NCBI RefSeq assembly: GCF_005434965.1
Contig: NZ_SKCI01000006.1
Coordinates: 59,961 to 123,960 of the forward strand
Length of the DNA: 64,000 bases
Reading direction: 5' to 3'
Source: Marimonas lutisalis
GTDB lineage: Bacteria > Pseudomonadota > Alphaproteobacteria > Rhodobacterales > Rhodobacteraceae
Under the pieces are notes generated by a model. That model had not been told where the DNA came from. It worked only from the letters and a program-made list of their open reading frames with translations, and made no database searches. Position 1 is the stretch's first letter, and every line of letters begins with the position of its first letter. The position numbers were made by a program, and so were the translations under genes. Below, piece after piece: positions 16,319 to 24,533 of this stretch.

Positions 16319-17640
16319 TCGGCCGCCTCCATTTCGCGTGGAGCGAACATCTCGCGGATGACCCCGGCGATGCCCTCGCGCCGGATATCGACCTCGAGCC
16401 CGGCCGCCGTCACCGTGATGCGTCGAACGAGGAGCTGGACGATCCGGGCTTGCTCGGCCGGAAAGAGTTGTGCCCACAGCGTGTCGAATTCGTGGAGCGC
16501 CCCCAAGGCGTCGGCTTCGGAGATATTGGCGGTGGTCGTTTTCAGCGCCGATAGTACCTGCGTGACCACCTCCGGCGTTTGCAGGATCCGGCGGATTTCG
16601 GTCACCACCGCCTCTTCGACCATTCCAGCGGAGAGTCGCATCGGAACTGCTTTCTCGCCGGTCTCGCGGTTCCGGATCACGTCCATGGAAACGTAGTACC
16701 GATAAAGCTTCGCCCCCTTCTTCGTGCTGGTCGGCGTCATAGCGGCACCATTTTCGCTGAAGATCAGCCCCTTCAGCAGCGCGGGCGTCTGCGCGCGGCT
16801 GTTGTTAGCCCGCTTGCGGGGACTCTCCTGCAGGATGGCGTGGGCGCGGTCCCAGAGGGCCTCGTCAATGATGGCATCATGCTCACCGGGATAGGATTTG
16901 CCCTTGTGGACGGCTTCACCACGATAAACTCGGTTCTTGAGAAGCCGGTAGAGATAGCCCTTGTCGATCAGCGTCCCTTGCTTGTTGCGGGCTCCCTCGC
17001 GGCGGAGTTCCCGCGCCAGCATGGTGGCGGACCCAAGTTCGACGAAGCGCCCGAATATCCGCTGCACCTGTGCCGCCTCGTCCTCGTTCACGATGAGCTT
17101 GCGGTCGACAACATCGTACCCGAGGGGGATGTATCCGCCCATCCACATGCCCTTCTTCCGGGAGGCGGCGACCTTGTCGCGGATCCGCTCTGCCGTCACC
17201 TCCCGCTCGAACTGCGCGAAACTGAGCAAGATGTTCAGTGTGAGCCGCCCCATCGACGTTGTCGTGTTGAAGGACTGGGTCACCGACACGAAGGTCACGC
17301 CGTGCCGATCGAAAAGCTCGACTAGCTTCGAAAAATCCATCAGGGCGCGGCTGAGGCGGTCGATCTTGTAGACCACGATCACATCAACGAGGCCGTCTTC
17401 GACATCGGCGATCAGCTGTTTTAACGCCGGGCGGTCCAGCGTGCCACCGGAAAACCCGCCGTCGTCGTAACGCTCGCGCAGGCAGGCCCAGCCCTCGGAG
17501 CGCTGACTGGCGATGTAGGCCTCGCAGGCCTCGCGCTGTGCATCGAGGCTGTTGAACTCCATGTCGAGCCCCTCCTCGGTGGACTTGCGGGTGTAGATCG
17601 CGCAGCGCAAGCGGCGGTTCGGACGCGTGTTGCTATCCAT
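16315..17640 (-). CDS. Large serine recombinase (prophage integrase)
   Basis: 441 residues from the ATG at 17640. N-terminal resolvase domain: AIYTRKSTEEGLD with the nucleophilic Ser near residue 18, LDAQREACEAYI, YDDGGFSGGTLDRP, VYKIDRLSRALMDF, and NILLSFAQFEREVTAERIRDK. Recombinase domain follows (IPLGYDVVDRKL, LYRLLKNRVYRGE). In the place of the usual zinc ribbon it has LIFSENGAAMTPTSTKKG and YRYYVS, without any of the four cysteines, a feature of an alphaproteobacterial subgroup. It would integrate and, with a partner, excise the prophage. Operon mates: DUF2924 upstream, HTH protein downstream. Confidence 0.93.
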   Translation of the reverse strand: MDSNTRPNRRLRCAIYTRKSTEEGLDMEFNSLDAQREACEAYIASQRSEGWACLRERYDDGGFSGGTLDRPALKQLIADVEDGLVDVIVVYKIDRLSRALMDFSKLVELFDRHGVTFVSVTQSFNTTTSMGRLTLNILLSFAQFEREVTAERIRDKVAASRKKGMWMGGYIPLGYDVVDRKLIVNEDEAAQVQRIFGRFVELGSATMLARELRREGARNKQGTLIDKGYLYRLLKNRVYRGEAVHKGKSYPGEHDAIIDEALWDRAHAILQESPRKRANNSRAQTPALLKGLIFSENGAAMTPTSTKKGAKLYRYYVSMDVIRNRETGEKAVPMRLSAGMVEEAVVTEIRRILQTPEVVTQVLSALKTTTANISEADALGALHEFDTLWAQLFPAEQARIVQLLVRRITVTAAGLEVDIRREGIAGVIREMFAPREMEAAE

Positions 17641-17642
17641 GG

Positions 17643-18140
17643 TCAAACCTCCCGCGAACGGGTTTGCAGGCCGAAGAAACGGTAACCGTTCCAGCGCGTA
17701 CCAGTGATCTCGCGAGCAACGCTGGAGAGCGACTTGTACTTGCGGCCCTCCCAATCGAAGCCGTCTTTCAAAACGGTCACCGTATGCTCGACGCCGTTCC
17801 AGTCGCGGATGAGCTGTGTGCCCGGGACGGGATTGCGAGGGTCCGTGATCTGATGCTTGCGGCGCGCAATCCCTTCGACCTCGTCGGCGAGCAGATCGAG
17901 CATCCGCCGCGATTCACGATCTGGCCCGCCATAGGTCAGTTCCTGAATGCGATAGGCGAGCCTGCCTTCCAAGAATGCGCGGCTGTTGTTGGGCGCTGAG
18001 CTGCCCATCAGGGTTTCCCATTCGGCCTTCAATTCCTTGACGGACAAGGTCTTTAACGCGGCCAGACGCGACAGGACCGTTTGGTCAAGGCTGGCATCCT
18101 GGCCCGGCGCGGGCGGTGTTATCTTATTGTGATGCTTCAT
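17643..18140 (-). CDS. DUF2924 domain-containing protein
   Basis: 165 residues from the ATG at 18140 with an excellent GGAGGAATTG ribosome site just before it; the upstream extension of the frame is spurious. Family blocks: LKTLSVKELKAEWETLMG, NNSRAFLEGRLAYRIQE, LIRDWNGVEHTVTVL and YKSLSSVAREITGTRWNG with FFGL. DUF2924 proteins are found almost always next to serine recombinases, and may bind DNA through the C-terminal 'REITGTRWNG' motif (seen in SAWADEE-like/HTH-like annotations); role not proven. It ends two bases before the recombinase start. Confidence 0.92.
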   Translation of the reverse strand: MKHHNKITPPAPGQDASLDQTVLSRLAALKTLSVKELKAEWETLMGSSAPNNSRAFLEGRLAYRIQELTYGGPDRESRRMLDLLADEVEGIARRKHQITDPRNPVPGTQLIRDWNGVEHTVTVLKDGFDWEGRKYKSLSSVAREITGTRWNGYRFFGLQTRSREV

Positions 18141-18372
18141 CAATTCCTCCGATACGGATACGTTTCCTGCGACGACCACCGCTCTTTCGGGGCGGTAAGT
18201 CCACGAAACGGTCTCCGGTTTCGGCAGATAAAGAGCTGGACTTCTCGGCCAGAACACGAACCAAGCCGGCAGCGAGGATGTGGCCGATTTCTTTAAGGCG
18301 CGCCTCAGGCGACATGCGCTCAGGGCACAGGGGATTGGGCCCGGAAATCGGGCCTGCTGGATCAGGTGACAT
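18124..18372 (-). CDS. Small protein upstream of DUF2924
   Basis: 82 residues (or 63 from an internal ATG at 18315, MSPEARLKEIG). The segment EARLKEIGHILAAGLVRVL, followed by SSLSAETGDRFVD and a basic end (SGGRRRKRIRIG), is a conserved small protein that precedes DUF2924 genes in related recombinase cassettes. It overlaps the DUF2924 start by 17 bases. First gene of the four-gene operon; function unknown. Confidence 0.72.
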   Translation of the reverse strand: MSPDPAGPISGPNPLCPERMSPEARLKEIGHILAAGLVRVLAEKSSSLSAETGDRFVDLPPRKSGGRRRKRIRIGGIDEASQ

Positions 18373-18537
18373 GGCGACTTTTCGCGATTGAGATGATGCC
18401 CGAATGGTATCGCGAAATCAGGAAAACACAAGTAAATCAATAATTTGTGGAAGTTTACGACCTGTGCGAAGAGCCGCGCAAATCTGCGTATGCGCTTTGT
18501 CAGTTCATTGGCCGTCCTAACCGGGCCTCATGGCGAA

Positions 18538-19470
18538 TCACCGCCCGGAACCGCCCATGAATTTGTCGAACGCATCGACGGTAGCTTCTTCCTCGAGCTC
18601 GGCCATCTCCCAACGCGAGGGCGCCTGGTCGGGATAGAGGAGCAATGAGATCGACATCTCGTTGCCCGGGGAGAACACCGTCATCTCGCGGACCGGTTCG
18701 TTGCCCAGCCAGACCCCGGCCGGATGCTCAACGCCGTGGCGACCTGTGTCCCAATCGACTTCCTGCGCCGCCAATGACGCTGCGGGCAATTCCGTCACGA
18801 TTTGGCGTGCCCGGTAGAAGATCCCGGATTTCAACAGCGGTTCGCTGGACCAGGCCCAGTCGATGAAGCCTTCCTTGCCAACCACGATCATCGCGCGCTT
18901 GTCGGTGACCGTCATCCATTTCAGGATCGCGGCTGTGAGCGATACGGCATATCGATCTGCGAGTTCGGTCATCACGTCGATGTCGACGATCCGTCCTTTG
19001 ATCTGTTCGCGGAAGTCGTCCAGCGGCATTAGCAGGTAGGAGGCGAATGTGTTTGCCTCCGCCTCGATCTTGTCCCGAGCCTCATCCCAATCAGCCATGT
19101 TGCGGTTGGTGCATTGCAGTCCCTGTGGATGCAGCTGCCGGTGAAGTAGGTAATGGCCCAGCTCATGGGCCAGCGTGAAGTTGCGCCGCCCCGGCGAGCG
19201 GACCGTCTCGTTGTAGATGATGCCCCACTCTCCGGAACCGTCAGGATTGGGCATCAGCATGCCTTCGATGTCCTTGGACAGGTCCAGTCCGCCGACCATT
19301 GTGATCGGCGCGTCCGGAAAGACCTGACGCGAGAAATCCTGCGCGAGCCCCGCCACATCGATGGGGAACCGAGGCAGGCCATGGGCTGCTTGGTGCAGCG
19401 ACAGGATCTGCGTCAGGCGGATCGCCCAACCCTGTGGTGTCGTGGGCAGGCTCAATCCTTCTTTCCCCAC
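18538..19470 (-). CDS. ImmA/IrrE family metallopeptidase
   Basis: 310 residues. The zinc site is HELGH in FTLAHELGHYLLHRQ (about residues 100-114), with the third ligand in the EAEANTFASYLLMP helix about 40 residues later; both are the hallmarks of COG2856. The C-terminal third (GVEHPAGVWLGNEPVREM, AELEEEATVDAFDKFMG) has no recognised domain. By analogy with ImmA of ICEBs1 and IrrE of Deinococcus, it should cleave the partner XRE repressor upon a damage or signal cue, lifting repression. Its start overlaps the XRE gene end by 19 bases, as expected for such a pair. Confidence 0.92.
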   Translation of the reverse strand: MGKEGLSLPTTPQGWAIRLTQILSLHQAAHGLPRFPIDVAGLAQDFSRQVFPDAPITMVGGLDLSKDIEGMLMPNPDGSGEWGIIYNETVRSPGRRNFTLAHELGHYLLHRQLHPQGLQCTNRNMADWDEARDKIEAEANTFASYLLMPLDDFREQIKGRIVDIDVMTELADRYAVSLTAAILKWMTVTDKRAMIVVGKEGFIDWAWSSEPLLKSGIFYRARQIVTELPAASLAAQEVDWDTGRHGVEHPAGVWLGNEPVREMTVFSPGNEMSISLLLYPDQAPSRWEMAELEEEATVDAFDKFMGGSGR

Positions 19471-19772
19471 ATATCGATCATCTGGTTGATTTTCTGTTGG
19501 TCTTCGGGATCGAGCTTGCTGAACTTGCGGAAGAACGCCTCCTTCAGAACCTCGTCACCGGGCTCCTCGCTGTCATCGAGCAGATAGTCGGTCGTGACCT
19601 CCAGTGCTTGGGCAATGCGGGTCAGCTTTTCGCCGGAAGGTTTTCGTGTGTCGCGGTTCTCGAGCTCCCAAAGATAGCTTTTGCTGGAGTCGGTCAGCGC
19701 CGCGAGCTTGTCGAGGGAGTATCCCTTCTCCTTGCGGTGGCGCTTAATCTTGGCGCCGAGGGACGTGGTCAT
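19452..19772 (-). CDS. XRE family repressor (ImmR-like)
   Basis: 106 residues from the ATG at 19772 (MTTSLGAKIKRHR); the longer open frame upstream crosses the operator region and is not likely to be translated. The HTH is at about 6-60 (KGYSLDKLAALTDSSKSYLWELENR, in parts: YSLDKLAALTDSSKSYL). Residues 60-80 (LEVTTDYLLDD) are the standard end of this class, and the rest (EVLKEAFFRKFSKLDPEDQQKINQM) is a probable protease-sensitive dimer tail. It should be the lysogeny repressor, acting on two palindromes 35 and 85 bases upstream and being destroyed by ImmA. Confidence 0.9.
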   Translation of the reverse strand: MTTSLGAKIKRHRKEKGYSLDKLAALTDSSKSYLWELENRDTRKPSGEKLTRIAQALEVTTDYLLDDSEEPGDEVLKEAFFRKFSKLDPEDQQKINQMIDMWGKKD

Positions 19773-19806
19773 CGTATCATCCTTGGTTTCCTTGGTTGGA
19801 GGACGC

Positions 19807-19826
19807 TTGTTCGATATGCCGAACAA
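19807..19826. promoter_or_regulatory. Palindromic operator 1
   Basis: TTGTTCG, six-base spacer ATATGC, CGAACAA: a perfect 7-base inverted repeat, 35 bases upstream of the XRE start. It shares the GTTCG half-site with operator 2. Assignment to the XRE repressor is inference from place and symmetry. Confidence 0.75.
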
Positions 19827-19856
19827 AATTGTGCCGCGCAAGTAGACCTGACGGTT

Positions 19857-19876
19857 TGTTCGGTATATATCGAACA
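19857..19876. promoter_or_regulatory. Palindromic operator 2
   Basis: TGTTCGGTATATATCGAACA: perfect 6-base arms with an AT-rich centre that could double as a -10 box. It lies 50 bases (about five helical turns) from operator 1 centre to centre, and 64 bases upstream of the divergent gene at 19941. The two sites together look like the switch between lysogenic and rightward genes. Confidence 0.75.
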
Positions 19877-19940
19877 TGATCGTATCGCATTTTCGCGATT
19901 CTGTCGTCCTCCTCCCTCCCAGGCTTAGAAAGGCCACGTC

Positions 19941-21167
19941 ATGACAGCGATTGCTTCCTTCCTCCGCAAAACCCCGATTCCCCGGCTGCAGGACTACTTT
20001 ACCGCAGGCGGCTTCACCTCCCTTCCTCCGGTCGACTGGACCAAACCCGAGCCGGAGGTTGTCGAGCCCTTGATCAAGGCAGTCGACGACATGGACGAGG
20101 CTGAAAAGCAGCGCGTCATCCTTGACGCTGGGCGCGTTGCGGCCCTCGCAGATGAGCCCGGACAGAATGCCTTGCAGAATGTCGTGCTGGATCGCGCGAC
20201 GTTCGACACGCTCGAGGGCCCCAACAATCGGTCACTCTGGGTGTTCTTGAACGAGGCAGACCGGTTCCGGCTGGCCGAAGAGGTCCGCTATAACGACGAG
20301 CGCCGGCGTGGGCGGTCCTGGAGCGGCTTCGGTGTCGATGAAGGTCTGAACGTAAAGAAAGACCCGATCTCGATTGCTGCCTTCACTGCCGCGATCCGTG
20401 AGCGGTTTGAGACGCCCAACGTGCATGTCGACATCTTTGACCGTCACCGGGTGATCCTCGACGGTTTGGAATGCGAACTCGTTCAGGTGGCCGTCTACCG
20501 TGAAGGCCGTCCCGAGGACATGCTGGGTTTCGATGCCAACAGCACCTTGTCCCGCCGCATCGTCAAGCCGGTATTCGAGGCTGCGCTGACCTATGAAGCA
20601 GCGACCGGCGTGATCGAGGTCGTGGCCAAGACCCGCGAGGATCGCATGGATCTGACGCGTTTTATGGCGCGGGATCTGCTCGGCATTACCATTGACGAGA
20701 AGCAACAGCTGCCGCTGCGGGAATACGATCTCAGCATGCTTCTTCAGCCGTTCGATTTTCCGACCGATCCGGCGGACGGGATCGCGGGCGTTACCGTCAA
20801 GGAATTGCGTTTGATGGATCTCGGCGATGCAAAGGAACGCATCACGCTGGAATCCATGTCGGGCGCGGACCGGACGATCTGGCAGATGGCCGAGCATCGC
20901 ATTGGTCTGGACATCGGCGGAGGGTCCTTCGCCCACGGGGTTACCGGTGAGGTGCCGGAGTGGGTGATCACCCGGGCGCGTTTCACGATCAAGTTCCACC
21001 CCGGTCCATCCGGCGGGCGCGGCAAGTCTCTGTCTCTGACCGTGACCATGCCGCATGGCTGCAACCTGAAGGACATGACGCCGCAAGAGCGCCTGATCGG
21101 CGAGAAGTACCTGCGGCTCTGGGGCATCCTGAAAGATGACAACGACGAAGGCGACGTCCTTGAGTAG
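19941..21167 (+). CDS. Unknown protein, first of repressor-controlled pair
   Basis: 408 residues; I do not recognise a family. Soluble, acidic, no signal or membrane segment. The N-terminal 90 residues are helical by composition (LIKAVDDMDEAEKQRVILDAGRVAALADEP given as DDMDEAEKQRVILDAG); the middle is mixed with EVRYNDERRRGRSWSG and FDRHRVILDGLECELVQVAVYREG; the end has FTIKFHPGPSGGRGKSLSLTV and ERLIGEKYLRLWGIL. No catalytic motif is obvious. It starts 65 bases after operator 2, and overlaps the next gene by 32 bases, so the two are made together and are probably silent in the lysogen. Defence, anti-repression or stress roles are all possible; none is shown. Confidence 0.78.
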   Translation: MTAIASFLRKTPIPRLQDYFTAGGFTSLPPVDWTKPEPEVVEPLIKAVDDMDEAEKQRVILDAGRVAALADEPGQNALQNVVLDRATFDTLEGPNNRSLWVFLNEADRFRLAEEVRYNDERRRGRSWSGFGVDEGLNVKKDPISIAAFTAAIRERFETPNVHVDIFDRHRVILDGLECELVQVAVYREGRPEDMLGFDANSTLSRRIVKPVFEAALTYEAATGVIEVVAKTREDRMDLTRFMARDLLGITIDEKQQLPLREYDLSMLLQPFDFPTDPADGIAGVTVKELRLMDLGDAKERITLESMSGADRTIWQMAEHRIGLDIGGGSFAHGVTGEVPEWVITRARFTIKFHPGPSGGRGKSLSLTVTMPHGCNLKDMTPQERLIGEKYLRLWGILKDDNDEGDVLE

Positions 21168-22089
21168 GCGTGCGATCGACCTTCTGCTGCGGGCCATGGA
21201 AGCCCGCAGCCCGTCGCTTCAGGTATCGGCGCTGGACCAGGTCTCGCGCGCTGCGACAGACGCATTGTTGAAGGCCAACCTGCTGGTTCCGAGCGGGCAT
21301 GTCCCGGTCGTTGCGGGTATGGACGACTACGAAGATGAGCCGTTTGAGGCGACGTGGTCGGCCAAACTGCAATCGTACGGCTATCACGACAGCACTGGCC
21401 GCTGGATCACTGTGACCGATCAGGACATCGCGGCGTGTAGGATCGATTATGGTCTGGCCCTCGCCAAGATGCTGGTGGCGTTCGAGCGTGCCGGGCCCTC
21501 CCGTCCGACACCCTTGATCGCCGATCTCATCTTTGATGCGGGAACCATCAAGCTTGCCGGAGCGAAAGCCCCGGTGCCCTTCTGGTTCGCCCGACGGCTC
21601 AACGACCCGGGGGTCTGGGCGCAGCTTGAGGCGCGGATCGCACGCAAGCCGCCACAGGAAATCCGCATCATTCTGACCTCGACGCCCGGTGAGCGAATCC
21701 CAGAGACCTCCCAGAAGCGAAATCACATTATCAATGTTGCGGATGTTGCGAGTGATCCGGCCAAGCTCGCGATCTCACCGCAGATTCTCGGGGCGCGGGT
21801 GTTCCCCGGGCAGGCGCAGCGACGGTTCCCGATAGATCATTCGGATGACTGCGGGCTCGTTTGGCATGGTGACAAGACCCTCAGCTTCGGTGGCGACAAA
21901 CAGCGGCTGCTTCTACAGATCTTGTTTGCCGCCTACTGGTCCGGTTCACCGGTTCTTCGGGTTGCAGCGGTGCTGGAAGAGGCAGGATATGGTGGCCAGG
22001 TCAACTCGCTCAAGAAAGCCTTTGGCCGACGTGATGATTGGCAAACCTTCATCAGATTTGACGATGGCAACTGCTGGATTGAGCCGTGA
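21136..22089 (+). CDS. Unknown protein with probable C-terminal winged helix, second of pair
   Basis: 317 residues, unrecognised. The start overlaps the upstream gene by 32 bases; a TTG at 21160 is a shorter alternative. Residues about 15-60 are helical (AIDLLLRAMEARSPSLQVSALDQ in parts: RRAIDLLLRAMEAR). The end, from about residue 235 (LVWHGDKTLSFGGDKQRLLLQILF, then VAAVLEEAGYGGQVNSLKKAF and NCWIEP), has the spacing of a winged-helix DNA-binding domain like those of transcriptional regulators with a final strand. With its partner it may act on DNA or report on it; that is inference. Confidence 0.76.
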   Translation: MTTTKATSLSRRAIDLLLRAMEARSPSLQVSALDQVSRAATDALLKANLLVPSGHVPVVAGMDDYEDEPFEATWSAKLQSYGYHDSTGRWITVTDQDIAACRIDYGLALAKMLVAFERAGPSRPTPLIADLIFDAGTIKLAGAKAPVPFWFARRLNDPGVWAQLEARIARKPPQEIRIILTSTPGERIPETSQKRNHIINVADVASDPAKLAISPQILGARVFPGQAQRRFPIDHSDDCGLVWHGDKTLSFGGDKQRLLLQILFAAYWSGSPVLRVAAVLEEAGYGGQVNSLKKAFGRRDDWQTFIRFDDGNCWIEP

Positions 22090-22281
22090 TTGATGTTTCG
22101 CCCGAATTTGGCAGGCCTCACACTTGAAACGAGAACGTGACGCCTCTACTTTTGACGTGACGGTCGGGTTGAAGAGCCCGGAGTCATGCGTGAATGCCGG
22201 AAGGCTGCAGCGCGGCAGGGGAACCTGCAAAGAGCGATGGCGCAAGCCGTCTGAAAAAGTTCTAAATGAAAGGAAAAGCTC

Positions 22282-22830
22282 ATGCCTCAGCATGATACTC
22301 CGAAGTATTCTCCCCACCTCCACTGCATCTATGATGAACCTACTCCGACCGGTCACATCGGTCGCGGCACGCACTATTCCGTAGTCCAAGCGTTGTCTTG
22401 GCGATCGGAAAAAGGCGAATTGCGTCAGCAGGCTTCTGTCCAAAACGTCGCGATCATCTGGGATGAAGACCATGATGAGCGGATCATTCCATGCGTGGAA
22501 GCGCTGCTCATGGCTGGCCTTCTGCACGCAGTATCCATGATCGGCGAGCGGAAGGGCGGCGTGACCGTCGTGTTCAACTCGATGTCTGCTGCCCGTCTGA
22601 GCGATAACCAGAAGCGCGCCTACCGGGAAGAGGTTACCCGGGTCATCAACGAGGTGGTCGACGCCGAGCATGGGGACTCTTGGGCCATCACCTTTGGCGA
22701 GATGACCGATGTCCCGTCTTTGGCGAAGGACGGATATGAGATATTCCATCAGTATCTGATCCAAGACGATGTGCATAAGGTTGAAACCTATATCCGCAAC
22801 ATCAACTACCTTTGGGATATCGACGCGTAG
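22282..22830 (+). CDS. Hypothetical protein
   Basis: 182 residues from an ATG preceded by AAAGGAAAAG. The sequence is soluble and mixed alpha/beta: VQNVAIIWDEDHDERIIPCVEALLMAGLLHAV, given in parts as NVAIIWDEDHDERI and CVEALLMAGLLHAV; then GGVTVVFNSMSAARLSDNQKRAY and a C-terminal SLAKDGYEIFHQYLI. The 'IIWDEDHDERII' region might hold an acidic site, but I know no family. A 192-base gap upstream separates it from the previous pair, so it may have its own promoter. A two-way terminator follows at 22913. Confidence 0.7.
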   Translation: MPQHDTPKYSPHLHCIYDEPTPTGHIGRGTHYSVVQALSWRSEKGELRQQASVQNVAIIWDEDHDERIIPCVEALLMAGLLHAVSMIGERKGGVTVVFNSMSAARLSDNQKRAYREEVTRVINEVVDAEHGDSWAITFGEMTDVPSLAKDGYEIFHQYLIQDDVHKVETYIRNINYLWDIDA

Positions 22831-22912
22831 CCTGTCGGTTACTGCTGGCACGCATCCAAGAAGATCTTGGCCCCAAGCCGTTTTAGGTTACGCCGCGCCT
22901 GCATGATTTTTG

Positions 22913-22942
22913 AAAAAGGCCGTCCTTGGGGCGGCCTTTTTT
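22913..22942. terminator. Bidirectional intrinsic terminator
   Basis: AAAAAGGCCG, nine-base loop, CGGCCTTTTTT: a perfect stem flanked by A-run and T-run, so it can stop transcription from either side. It ends the regulatory block before the excisionase-like gene. Confidence 0.85.
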
Positions 22943-23063
22943 GATTTCGGCGCGGAGATCTTTTCGAACTTCCAGTTTGCCTCCCGGCTGCCTCCCCGGT
23001 GCCTCCCACCCCCTCCGCGATGTTGGTTCCGCAACTGTTCGCACAATCCCCAAGGAGGTTCAC

Positions 23064-23273
23064 ATGGCGACAAGGCACCTTTCCCAGATCGAGCTGGCAG
23101 CTCGCTGGAACATCTCGCACCGGACGCTGGAGCGTTGGCGGTGGACGGGCGAAGGCCCGAAATTCATCAAGCTCGGAGGCCGCGTGATTTACCGCCTCGA
23201 AGATGTCGAGGCATTCGAGGCCGAGCAGATCCGTGGCGCAGACGGCGAACCCCATCGCCCGATGTCAGCGTAA
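23064..23273 (+). CDS. Excisionase-like helix-turn-helix protein
   Basis: 69 residues; ATG preceded by CAAGGAGG. Sequence RHLSQIELAARWNISHRTLE with RWRWTGEGPKFIKLGGRVIYR and LEDVEAFE is the MerR-like HTH_17 (AlpA/excisionase) fold. In phages, such proteins either turn integrase towards excision or activate early genes. It is the first gene of the rightward replication block; gap of 10 bases to the next gene. Confidence 0.85.
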   Translation: MATRHLSQIELAARWNISHRTLERWRWTGEGPKFIKLGGRVIYRLEDVEAFEAEQIRGADGEPHRPMSA

Positions 23274-23283
23274 GGGGGCTGCA

Positions 23284-23769
23284 ATGACGATCCCTAACCA
23301 CATCACACTCGCGGATCTTCCCGCCATGCCCGTCGGCGAGATCGCTGCGCTTTCCGCAGATCAACTGGCGCTGCTGCAAGAGGCGGCACAGCAAGACCTC
23401 CAGCGGGCCAAGACGGTGTCCGACTGGCTCGAAGGCGCGATCGCCTTGAAATATGCCGACCGCGCCCATGACAGCCGCCAGGAGGCGGGCAAGGACACCG
23501 GCACGATCCGGTTCGAGGATGACGGCGTCACCGTGATCGCTGATCTGCCAAAACGCATCGATTGGGATCAGCGCGCGCTGGCAGAACTGGCCGAAACCAT
23601 CGCCGCATCGGGCGAAAACCCTGCCGAGTTCATTGAGACCACGCTGAAGGTGTCGGAACGCAAATACGCCGCGCTCCCGGAGAGCTGGCGCAAGGGCTTC
23701 GAGCCCGCGCGCACGGTCCGCACCGGCAATCCCAAGTTCCGCCTCGTGCTGAACGAGGAGGTGCGCTGA
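23284..23769 (+). CDS. Phage protein of unknown function
   Basis: 161 residues. N-terminal half is helical (LSADQLALLQEAAQQDLQRAKTV, in parts: LALLQEAAQQDLQRAK), then a beta hairpin (GTIRFEDDGVTVIADLPKRIDW) and a conserved end (FIETTLKVSERKYAALP). This protein type precedes the RecA-like ATPase in related alphaproteobacterial prophages, suggesting a part in the recombination module, but no role is established. Its stop overlaps the start of the next gene. Confidence 0.75.
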   Translation: MTIPNHITLADLPAMPVGEIAALSADQLALLQEAAQQDLQRAKTVSDWLEGAIALKYADRAHDSRQEAGKDTGTIRFEDDGVTVIADLPKRIDWDQRALAELAETIAASGENPAEFIETTLKVSERKYAALPESWRKGFEPARTVRTGNPKFRLVLNEEVR

Positions 23770-24515
23770 TGGCCATTTCGCTCGCTTCCCTGAGCACAGC
23801 TTCGGTGCTTCAGCCGCCACGCATCCTGATCCACGGTGTGGCCGGAGTCGGCAAATCAACCTTCGCGGCCGATGCCCACCGGCCCGTCTTCCTCATGACC
23901 GAGGATGGCCTGGGCAAGCTGCAGGTCCCGCATTTCCCGCTCGCGACCAGCTATGCGGAGGTGTCCGAGGCCCTCGATGCGCTCTCGAACGAGGACCACG
24001 ATTTCGGCACAATCGTCGTCGACAGCGTCGACTGGCTGGAGCCGCTGATCTGGGCCGAGGCCTGCAAACGCAACGGCTGGGCCTCGATCGAGACGCCGGG
24101 CTTTGGCAAGGGCTATGCCGAGGCGCTGACCATCTGGCGTGAATATCTCGACAAGCTCAACGCGCTGCGCGACCGCAAAGGCATGGTGGTCATCCAGATC
24201 GCCCATACCGACATCAAGCGCTTCGACAGCCCCGAGCACGAGCCCTACGACCGCTATGTGATCAAGCTGCAGACCCGCGCCTCGGCGCTGCTGCAGGAGC
24301 ATTCGGACGTGGTGCTATTCGCCAACTATCAGATCTCGGTCGCGAAATCCGATGTCGGCTTCAACAAGAAGGTGACCCGGGCGCTCGGGTCCGGTGCGCG
24401 CGTCATGCACACCGAAGAGCGCCCCGCCTTCCTCGCCAAGAACCGTTACGGCCTGCCGGACACCCTGCCGCTTTCGTGGCCGGAGTTCCTCGGCGCGATG
24501 CCGCAGCCTGAATAA
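23769..24515 (+). CDS. RecA-like ATP-binding protein (AAA_24/Sak4 type)
   Basis: 248 residues. Walker A GVAGVGKSTFA (about residues 24-34), Walker B in GTIVVDSVDWLE, and a later MVVIQIAHTDIKRFD with a glutamine/histidine sensor are those of the AAA_24 family. Sak4-type members of this family are RecA-core single-strand annealing proteins of phages that work with an SSB. The DUF669 gene (SSB-like) directly follows, and a nuclease gene lies 0.9 kb further on, which supports a recombination role. The assignment to Sak4 rather than a general ATPase is inference. Confidence 0.85.
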   Translation: MAISLASLSTASVLQPPRILIHGVAGVGKSTFAADAHRPVFLMTEDGLGKLQVPHFPLATSYAEVSEALDALSNEDHDFGTIVVDSVDWLEPLIWAEACKRNGWASIETPGFGKGYAEALTIWREYLDKLNALRDRKGMVVIQIAHTDIKRFDSPEHEPYDRYVIKLQTRASALLQEHSDVVLFANYQISVAKSDVGFNKKVTRALGSGARVMHTEERPAFLAKNRYGLPDTLPLSWPEFLGAMPQPE

Positions 24516-24533
24516 TCAAGAAAGGACAATACC

